In this document: positions 1-5,613 of the stretch, one piece after another
Numbering within the stretch: position 1 is the first letter of the stretch
Layout of the letters: the number at the start of each line of letters is the position of its first letter
Assembly (NCBI GenBank): GCA_024695315.1
Contig: JAILIJ010000059.1
Location: forward strand, 1-9,133
Origin: Bacteroidaceae bacterium
GTDB taxonomy: Bacteria > Bacteroidota > Bacteroidia > Bacteroidales > Bacteroidaceae
DNA: 9,133 bases
Direction: 5' to 3'
Translations under genes and position numbers: made by a program
Notes under the pieces: model-generated
What the model was told of the DNA's origin: nothing
Databases searched by the model: none
What the model saw: the letters and a program-made list of their open reading frames with translations, nothing else

Positions 1-1442
1 AACCAATTCTTCTTGTAGTTAATAGTGAGATTGTCGAGCACAAAAGGCGTATCACCCAGCTTTGCCAACTGTCGTTTGATATTGTCCAACTGATGACTTC
101 TTGCCAACTCCTTCTCACACTTCACATCAAGCTTTACCTCATTGCCATCAACATCTGACATGACAAGTACAAACCCTTCGGCCGTCTCATCCATAGTAAT
201 ATCGACCGGTATGCGACGAGTCGCAGTCGACTTACTTAGCAGTTGCTCAAACTTATGGTCCTGATTACGATAGACTGGCATTCCCTTTTTCAGTCCCTTA
301 GGCATCTCTAAAGGGAAAAGTCTGTCACCTTCCACCCTATTGATACGGAAACCAATTATATTGTCATGCGAATCAAGAATACAGACTCCGTCACCATTGT
401 GCATCTCTGGCATACGCATGGCATCCGACTTAGAAAGAGCCGTATATCCAATTACAAAATGATTAGTGAACACGTCCTTCACTTTTCCTATGTATTCTCC
501 CACAGACTTTGCCTGAAACTCAAAACCTCGGAAGAAACTCTTCTGCCAATTAGGAGTAAAATTCAGTTCTACCCTTCCTACCGATGCTCGAGTAAACTCA
601 TTCGGATGACGAGCAATAACCTCATCAAGCTGACGCGAATAATCTGCCGTAATATTTTTTACATAATCAACGTCCTTCAGTCTACCTTCTATCTTAAATG
701 ATGAAGCACCGGCCATGAGTAGTTTCTCGAGATTATTGATCTGACAATTATCCTTTATCGACAGCAGTTTCTTATTATGCACCAGTACCTTCTCGTGCTC
801 ATTACCACCACCATTATGCCCATCAACAATTCTTGGTCGTGACACCAAATCATAATCCATACGACAGAGTTGTGCACACTCGCCACGATTAGCACTTCGA
901 CCAAATATAGCCTCACTTGCATAGCACTGGCCAGAATAGCTTACGCACATAGCACCGTGAACAAAGACTTCAAGACTGACATCTGGCACAGCATCGTGGA
1001 TTTGTGATATCTGCACCGGAGTGAGTTCTCGTGCCAAAACCACCTGTTCAAAGCCACAATCCCTAAGAAAACGTACCTTGTCAACGGACCTATTGTCCAT
1101 CTGAGTACTTGCGTGAAGCGGGATAGGAGGCAGATTCATACCCAGTATGCCAAAATCCTGCACTATGAGCGCATCGACATGGACATTGTATAAATCCCAT
1201 ATCATACGTTCAACTTCAGCCAACTCGTCATCATAAATGATTGTGTTCACCGTGACATAGACCTTCGCCTTATAAAGGTGAGCAAATTCCACCAGTCGCG
1301 CAATCTCTGCTATATCATTGCCAGCAGCTGCACGGGCTCCAAACTCACTGGCTCCGATATATACGGCGTCTGCTCCATGACGTATAGCCTCTATACCGAT
1401 GTCAGCATTCTTGGCAGGTGCAAGCAATTCTATCTTCCTCAT
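1..1442 (-). CDS. U32 family protein, RlhA-like (23S rRNA C2501 hydroxylation type), C-terminus cut by window edge
   Basis: This frame is open from the ATG at 1442-1440 to base 3, giving 480 codons with the 3' end outside the window. It begins MRKIELLAPAKNADIGIEAI and continues with GADAVYIGA, the usual opening of U32 proteins. The U32 signature lies at residues 158-176, with E158, F160, G163, C166, S170, G171 and C173. C189, C193 and C233 follow; in characterised U32 proteins, cysteines in similar places bind a [4Fe-4S] cluster. KIEGR is at residues 250-254, and RGFEF and GDGVCIL blocks come later. Partial length beyond 480 aa fits the long RlhA/YdcP branch (about 620-650 aa), which is needed for 5-hydroxycytidine at 23S rRNA C2501, rather than the shorter TrhP, UbiU or UbiV branches. 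Many relatives are annotated 'collagenase-like protease', but protease activity is doubtful. The start lies 2 nt after the metA stop, so translation is probably coupled to metA. U32 membership is certain; the rRNA role is by family. Confidence 0.9.
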   Translation of the reverse strand, partial: MRKIELLAPAKNADIGIEAIRHGADAVYIGASEFGARAAAGNDIAEIARLVEFAHLYKAKVYVTVNTIIYDDELAEVERMIWDLYNVHVDALIVQDFGILGMNLPPIPLHASTQMDNRSVDKVRFLRDCGFEQVVLARELTPVQISQIHDAVPDVSLEVFVHGAMCVSYSGQCYASEAIFGRSANRGECAQLCRMDYDLVSRPRIVDGHNGGGNEHEKVLVHNKKLLSIKDNCQINNLEKLLMAGASSFKIEGRLKDVDYVKNITADYSRQLDEVIARHPNEFTRASVGRVELNFTPNWQKSFFRGFEFQAKSVGEYIGKVKDVFTNHFVIGYTALSKSDAMRMPEMHNGDGVCILDSHDNIIGFRINRVEGDRLFPLEMPKGLKKGMPVYRNQDHKFEQLLSKSTATRRIPVDITMDETAEGFVLVMSDVDGNEVKLDVKCEKELARSHQLDNIKRQLAKLGDTPFVLDNLTINYKKNW

Positions 1443-1444
1443 TC

Positions 1445-2362
1445 CTATTTGATGTCGTTGATGTTAAATGGTGTCTCTTGATAAACATAATAATTAAGCC
1501 AGTTCGTGTACAACAGATTGGCAGCTGCACGCCACCTGACAACAGGTTCGTTTTCTGGATTGTCGCCACGATAATAGTTCTGCGGCATCTTTATAGGAAG
1601 TCCCTTAGCCACATCACGTTTGTACTCTCCATCAAGTGTATAAGGCGAATATTCAAAATGACCTGTTATGAATATGTCACGTCCATTACGTGCTGTAACC
1701 ATGCAGACACCAGCATCGTCACTCTCAGCAATGATGTCCAGTCCATCCACCTTCTCGATGTCTTCTCGATGCACCTCACTATGTCGGCTGTGAGGGCAGA
1801 AGAACTCATCATCGAAACCACGGAATATAGGCAATTCCGGCTTCAGCATCCTATGTGTGAACACCCCAAACACTTTCTCGTCTGTAGAGTATTTAGGAAC
1901 ACCATAGAAATGATACAAAGCTGCCATAGCTCCCCAACACACATATATTGTCGATGTGACATTATGATGCGCCCAGTCAAACACTTCAGTAAGTTCACTC
2001 CAGTAGTTCACCTGATCATAATCCATCTGTTCGAGAGGAGCCCCCGTAACGATAAGACCGTCATACTTCTCTTTCTTCATGTCCTCAAAGTCACGATAGA
2101 AGGCCATCATGTGCTCCACAGGAGTATTCTTAGAAGTGTGCGACTTGATTTTCATGAAGTCTATCTGAACCTGAAGAGCCGAATTAGATAGAATACGGAT
2201 GAAGTCCGTCTCCGTAGTAATCTTAATAGGCATGAGGTTTAGTATTGCTAGACGCAAAGGACGGATGTCCTGACCATCTGCACGTTTATACCCCATGACG
2301 AAAATATTTTCCTGCTTCAAAATATCAATAGCAGGTAATTGATCTGGTAATCTTAATGGCAT
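1445..2362 (-). CDS. metA: Homoserine O-acyltransferase MetA, predicted acetyl-CoA specific
   Basis: This cytoplasmic enzyme of 305 aa acylates the hydroxyl of L-homoserine, the first committed step of methionine synthesis. The length matches the MetA family, and numbering falls in register with E. coli MetA: catalytic C142 in VCWGAMAALYHFYG, H235 in FITGHFEYSP, and E237. The substrate-side blocks ILNLMPIKITTETDF (41-55), TGAPLEQMDYDQVNYW (106-121) and PHSRHSEV (190-197) are intact. Residue 111 is Glu. Work on Bacillus MetA links Glu111 to acetyl-CoA use and Gly111 (E. coli) to succinyl-CoA use, so I infer O-acetylhomoserine as product despite the common name 'homoserine O-succinyltransferase'. 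The start at 2362 begins with the canonical MPLRLPDQLPA. A plausible promoter lies about 30 bp upstream, and the U32 gene follows after 2 nt. The frame contains no disruption. Confidence 0.97.
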   Translation of the reverse strand: MPLRLPDQLPAIDILKQENIFVMGYKRADGQDIRPLRLAILNLMPIKITTETDFIRILSNSALQVQIDFMKIKSHTSKNTPVEHMMAFYRDFEDMKKEKYDGLIVTGAPLEQMDYDQVNYWSELTEVFDWAHHNVTSTIYVCWGAMAALYHFYGVPKYSTDEKVFGVFTHRMLKPELPIFRGFDDEFFCPHSRHSEVHREDIEKVDGLDIIAESDDAGVCMVTARNGRDIFITGHFEYSPYTLDGEYKRDVAKGLPIKMPQNYYRGDNPENEPVVRWRAAANLLYTNWLNYYVYQETPFNINDIK

Positions 2363-2390
2363 TTTACTCTTTTCCTATAATTTCTGAGTG

Positions 2391-2422
2391 CGAAGATACC
2401 TCTTTTTAATCCATCATTCACA
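2391..2422 (-). promoter_or_regulatory. Candidate Bacteroidota promoter for metA
   Basis: On the minus strand, TATCTTCG (2398-2391) resembles the -7 consensus TAnnTTTG with one mismatch. TGTG (2422-2419) sits 20 bp upstream, in place of the TTTG -33 element. Transcription would start near 2385, giving a short leader of about 20-25 nt. Both boxes carry a mismatch, so this is a moderate prediction. No SAM riboswitch is possible in so short a leader. Confidence 0.4.
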
Positions 2423-2438
2423 TTATTAATGCAAAAAC

Positions 2439-2471
2439 TTTGATATTTTAGAATTATTTTCTTTAACTTTG
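2439..2471 (+). promoter_or_regulatory. Canonical Bacteroidota promoter for the lipoprotein gene
   Basis: TTTG at 2439-2442 and TAACTTTG at 2464-2471 match both the -33 and -7 (TAnnTTTG) consensus elements exactly, with a 21-bp spacer. The start site should be near 2476-2478. This leaves a leader of about 150 nt before the ATG at 2628. A weaker possible second promoter is TTAG at 2555-2558 with TAAATTGG at 2579-2586 (20-bp spacer). Confidence 0.75.
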
Positions 2472-2627
2472 CCCCGTTTCAGATAAATATTCTTTTGAGA
2501 CAACAAACAACTTTCAACATTTTAAGCCTTTTCACTTTTACATATTCTAACGAATTAGAAGTAGCAATTAGGCAAATATAAATTGGCATACGTAATATAA
2601 TTTACCAAATAAAATCAAAACAAAATT
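2472..2627 (+). promoter_or_regulatory. Long AT-rich 5' leader with a small hairpin
   Basis: About 150 nt lie between the predicted start site and the lipoprotein ATG. The leader contains a perfect 6-bp hairpin, TTCTAA-CGAA-TTAGAA, at 2545-2560. It ends in an A-rich, G-poor stretch just before the ATG, the usual Bacteroidota context for efficient initiation without a Shine-Dalgarno sequence. I do not recognise a known riboswitch, and no open frame in the leader looks coding. Long leaders on lipoprotein genes could influence mRNA stability or post-transcriptional control, but nothing here proves it. Confidence 0.4.
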
Positions 2628-3236
2628 ATGAAGAAAACTTTTCGTAAAGCTCTTGCCATCGTTGCAATCCTTGGCATGGGTATGAGTGTGACAAGCTGTG
2701 ACTCAGAAACTATCACAAATATCCTTACTAACGTTCTTACTCTTATTGCTGGAGGTACAACTCAAACTTTCACAGGTACAGCCACACAGATTAAGACTCT
2801 CGTTAGAGAAGATGCTACAGCAGAAACTTTCGATTCTGAGACTTCAGGAAGCGACATGTCTATCACCACTCAGTTCAAGGTTGCCACTTCTGCCATAGCA
2901 ACAAGCGACACAACTACTGCAACACTTACAATACCAACAATTACAGTACCTGGATATACAATTTCTAACTTGGAAATTACAGCATACTACGTTAATGGTA
3001 CGTTCGGTTCTCTTTCTGAAGGTTACATGCTACCTTTCTCTTGCACTATAACTGACGAAAGCGGAAACAGCGAATCTGTATCATACGAAGGAGAAGCACT
3101 CAACACTTCATACTATACTTACCTTAATGGTACAGTTACTGACTCTGGTGCAATGTCATACACAGTTTCTATCATCAATGGTACAAAAGCATACAACTTT
3201 GACTTCACAGGCTCACTCGTTGAGAATGCACAATAA
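2628..3236 (+). CDS. Small secreted lipoprotein with a C-terminal beta-rich domain, possibly calycin-like
   Basis: This 202-aa protein has a lipoprotein signal: KK and R near the start, a hydrophobic core at residues 8-19, and lipobox VTSC with the acylated cysteine at C24. It should be anchored in the outer membrane or exported to the surface. CDSET follows, which is not a clear acidic surface-export signal. Residues 25-98 are rich in Thr, Ser and Ala. Residues 99-196 look like alternating beta strands: LTIPTI (100-105), TISNLEI (111-117), SYEGEAL (152-158) and YTVSIINGTKAYNFDFTG (178-195). The order and spacing of these blocks resemble the first domain of the calycin-like protein at 4513-5541. 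I infer the same fold by eye. The function is unknown; ligand binding at the surface is a guess. A strong promoter lies upstream and a strong terminator directly downstream, so it is probably a well-expressed single gene. The low-G, codon-biased sequence fits that. Confidence 0.85.
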   Translation: MKKTFRKALAIVAILGMGMSVTSCDSETITNILTNVLTLIAGGTTQTFTGTATQIKTLVREDATAETFDSETSGSDMSITTQFKVATSAIATSDTTTATLTIPTITVPGYTISNLEITAYYVNGTFGSLSEGYMLPFSCTITDESGNSESVSYEGEALNTSYYTYLNGTVTDSGAMSYTVSIINGTKAYNFDFTGSLVENAQ

Positions 3237-3260
3237 TTATTCATATACAAAATCACAAGC

Positions 3261-3293
3261 GATAGCTCAGCTCCACAGCTGAGCTATCTTTTT
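3261..3293 (+). terminator. Rho-independent terminator after the lipoprotein gene
   Basis: A perfect 12-bp stem, GATAGCTCAGCT (3261-3272) with AGCTGAGCTATC (3277-3288), has a 4-nt CCAC loop and is followed at once by TTTTT (3289-3293). It starts 24 nt after the lipoprotein stop. It is one of the clearest signals in the window, and it separates the lipoprotein from the acyltransferase transcript. Confidence 0.93.
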
Positions 3294-3317
3294 AATACTA
3301 AAATATCATAAAGAAAA

Positions 3318-4292
3318 ATGCAGAAAGATATCATCTACATTAGAGTCATAACCATGATTCTAATTGTTTTGTATCACTGTCTTTGTCCATACACACACAT
3401 GTGGGGACAACCAGCCCTACACTTTCAATTGTATGAAAACATTGCACTCCCTATTCTATTAGTAAGCATGCCAACATTCGTTTTCATCTCTGGCTATCTA
3501 TACTATATATTAAAGGAAGAGAAACAACATTACGAAAACAATAAGGACTTCATACTGAAAAAAGCCAAAAGGCTGCTCATACCGTACATTCTCATCGGAA
3601 TACTTCTTTTAATCATTAAGGACGACACACCTGCAAGATTTCTAAAGAACTTCTCACACCTTTGGTTTTTGCTTATGCTGTTCGACATCTTCACATTTAT
3701 ACAGCTAACAAGACGCTTCTGGGAAGGGAAAAGCCTAAAGACTCTCATACAGCTGTCGATCGGACTATTCGTCACACTGGCTATTATAAAGAGCTTCTTC
3801 GGCATCACAAAATGGCTATGTCTTGAGAATGCAGTAAAATACATACCATACTTCTGCGCAGGAATGATTCTCAGAAAGTCAAACATAGAGAAGCGGAACA
3901 TAAACCTTACGTTCCTAAAAGCTACAAGTCTAATCAGCGCTATAATGCTTTTCTACATTGCCAATAACGAACTGCCATACGCTCAAACACTAATCAGCAA
4001 AACATTGATATTAGTATTCTTGTTTTCGACAAAAATACTCGTCAACAAATCCATCTCACATGACGGGCCTTCAGCAACGTGCATTCTACTTGACAAGAAC
4101 TGCATGGGCATATACTTAATACATCATATCTTCATACACGGCATATTCGTGAAGACTGAGCTGTATAATTATTTGCTAACCACATACTACCCTATCACTC
4201 CGTGGCTCACATTCATGCTTATTTTCCCTCTATCGTTAGCTCTTAGCCACATGATATGTAAGACGAAGATGAGATTCATACTTGGTAACTAA
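3318..4292 (+). CDS. Acyltransferase family 3 integral membrane protein
   Basis: This 324-aa polytopic membrane protein belongs to the acyltransferase 3 family (Acyl_transf_3, OafA/WecH-like). Such enzymes move an acyl group, usually acetyl, onto surface sugars or similar acceptors. Family landmarks are R9 and Y19-H20 in the first membrane segment, MPTFVFISGYLY (51-62), RLLIPY (85-90), HLWFL (114-118), the AGMILRK block (181-187), and GIYLIHH (264-270) near the C-terminus. About ten hydrophobic segments fill the chain. The length is slightly under the usual 330-380 aa, and no SGNH domain is fused. The start at 3318 is chosen because the conserved R-x-(10)-H motif follows immediately. There is no glycan gene cluster around it, so the acceptor cannot be predicted. 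It sits 25 nt past the upstream terminator with no clear promoter, so it may depend on readthrough and be weakly expressed. Confidence 0.88.
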   Translation: MQKDIIYIRVITMILIVLYHCLCPYTHMWGQPALHFQLYENIALPILLVSMPTFVFISGYLYYILKEEKQHYENNKDFILKKAKRLLIPYILIGILLLIIKDDTPARFLKNFSHLWFLLMLFDIFTFIQLTRRFWEGKSLKTLIQLSIGLFVTLAIIKSFFGITKWLCLENAVKYIPYFCAGMILRKSNIEKRNINLTFLKATSLISAIMLFYIANNELPYAQTLISKTLILVFLFSTKILVNKSISHDGPSATCILLDKNCMGIYLIHHIFIHGIFVKTELYNYLLTTYYPITPWLTFMLIFPLSLALSHMICKTKMRFILGN

Positions 4293-4340
4293 AATCGTTA
4301 AACTACACATCAAACGTGCATTAAACAAAAAGCCATCAAG

Positions 4341-4416
4341 GAGTATGATTTAGTACTCTGCGGGAAAAACAACTGTTTACTGCGCAATAAACTGCTGTTT
4401 TTCCCGCAGTAAACAG
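4341..4416. repeat. Nested, overlapping inverted repeats; possible repetitive palindromic element
   Basis: Three inverted repeats overlap here. Arm pair A is 14 bp and perfect: CTGCGGGAAAAACA (4358-4371) with TGTTTTTCCCGCAG (4396-4409). Arm pair B is 12 bp and perfect: CTGTTTACTGCG (4373-4384) with CGCAGTAAACAG (4405-4416). B shares bases 4405-4409 with A, so the two hairpins exclude each other. A small 5-bp pair, GAGTA (4341-4345) with TACTC (4354-4358), abuts on the left, and GTTTA (4375-4379) with TAAAC (4388-4392) can form inside the loop of A. The region is between converging genes, just after the acyltransferase stop. It could be a dispersed palindromic repeat, a terminator or mRNA-stabilising structure, or a protein-binding site. 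Confidence 0.8.
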
Positions 4417-4435
4417 GAATACCATCCGTACAAAC

Positions 4436-4468
4436 AAGGCGCAATCTGCAAAATGTAGATTGCGCCTT
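4436..4468. terminator. Bidirectional terminator between converging genes
   Basis: A perfect 12-bp stem, AAGGCGCAATCT (4436-4447) with AGATTGCGCCTT (4457-4468), extends inward by a G-U and a C-G pair to leave a 5-nt loop. The stem is flanked by TTGG on the plus side and reads TTGTTTGT on the minus side. Both T-tracts are short, but the position suits it to end the acyltransferase transcript and the receptor/calycin operon, whose last stop codon is 45 nt away. Confidence 0.75.
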
Positions 4469-4512
4469 TGGTCTATTATACTAATGTTTTTTATATGTCA
4501 GTATCTGCAGAC

Positions 4513-5541
4513 TTACTTGCCCGCAACAAACTTACGACCGTTCTTAATGTATATCTCTCCAGACTTCATCTGCTTAACAGCCTGACCTCGTAAATCGTAT
4601 ACCTTTGATGAAGCATCCTCACAGTCGTCAATGCTTTCCACATTGCTTGGCACCATTTCGCCTGGGAAAGTAGATTGAATCTGGAAAGGCATCTTACCAA
4701 CCTTAAAGTTATTGATAATTGAAGTGACTACACCACTCTCGTCCAGTTTCACAAGAATGTCCTGAACATTTGTGCCATTCTCGCCCCCATCAAGCGCATA
4801 CTCGCCTGCTGCTATGCTTCCTGACGAAGAAAACTGCATTGTCACACCATCATTGGCATAGTCACGATAGTATCCTCCTTTTGACTCGTCATAAGTCAAC
4901 CCCTTAACTGTGTAACTGCCAACATTTAGGTCCTTGACGGCAGTATTTCTGAGCACATAAGCTGGAACCTCGACATCGAGTTTTGTCACATCGTCCTCAA
5001 CGTATGTACGCACCTTGTATGTTACTGATGTCTCTGCTGAATAATTGAAGATTCCGCCAACTGATACATCAAGACAGTCCGTATACGCCTTAACATAATA
5101 GGCTTCAATATTGTAAGTTATTGGCATTGGCATGTTGCCATAAGTAAATGTAACTGTAAAAGATACTTTATGGATATTATTCTCACGAGTGTACGTTCCT
5201 GTGAGTGATGAACCTGTATATGTCTTTGTCTCACCATCAACAGTAACAGTAGATGTAAATGTCTGGTCTGCCCATGTCACACCCTCGCGTCCACCTGTAA
5301 ATGTAGCATTCTTAATGGTAAAAGATGGAATGACAGATGCGTTATACTTTATGGATGGGAACGTAATGTCTGAACCGTTGTAGACCACTGTGTCTGAAGC
5401 CACAGCTGTCTCGCCCATCTTCTGACCACCCATAGAGACGAAGAAATTTGATTTTCCAACAAATGTCATGGCTGAACTATGTTGAGCCATAGAGCTAACA
5501 GCTGACAATGCTGTGAGTAAAAGAGTAAAAATTCTTTTCAT
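4513..5541 (-). CDS. Secreted tandem calycin-like domain protein with type IX-like C-terminal tail
   Basis: This 342-aa protein has a signal peptide (MKRIFTLLLTALSAVSSMAQ, probable cleavage after A19 or Q20) and no lipobox. Two beta-rich domains follow. The first, residues about 24-150, has ITFPSI (59-64), IPSFTIKNATF (71-81) and FTYGNMPMPI (132-141). The second, about 155-292, has LDVEVP (188-193), VKDLNVGSYTVKGL (202-215) and FKVGKMPFQI (279-288). The shared F-x-[YV]-G-x-MP block ending each half shows an internal duplication. This pattern matches Bacteroidota 'calycin-like' or DUF4925-type proteins, a putative lipocalin-related ligand-binding fold. The tail from V314 (VYDLRGQ...GEIYIKNGRKFV) is the short sorting-tail form seen in Prevotella and points to type IX secretion or surface anchoring. 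The gene starts 72 nt after the receptor gene with no convincing promoter between, so it is probably the second gene of the operon. The ligand is unknown. Confidence 0.85.
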   Translation of the reverse strand: MKRIFTLLLTALSAVSSMAQHSSAMTFVGKSNFFVSMGGQKMGETAVASDTVVYNGSDITFPSIKYNASVIPSFTIKNATFTGGREGVTWADQTFTSTVTVDGETKTYTGSSLTGTYTRENNIHKVSFTVTFTYGNMPMPITYNIEAYYVKAYTDCLDVSVGGIFNYSAETSVTYKVRTYVEDDVTKLDVEVPAYVLRNTAVKDLNVGSYTVKGLTYDESKGGYYRDYANDGVTMQFSSSGSIAAGEYALDGGENGTNVQDILVKLDESGVVTSIINNFKVGKMPFQIQSTFPGEMVPSNVESIDDCEDASSKVYDLRGQAVKQMKSGEIYIKNGRKFVAGK

Positions 5542-5613
5542 TAATGATAGTTTTTTTGATTATATAATATATTCACATAAACACTTCTGAACGTTTAGGT
5601 ACAAACTAAAGTA

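Noticed and set aside
366..701. 111-codon plus-strand open frame
   Set aside because: Shadow of the U32 gene, which is continuous on the opposite strand with signature motifs.
1418..2191. 257-codon plus-strand open frame
   Set aside because: It lies antisense to metA, whose conserved catalytic residues are all in place, and its translation resembles no family.
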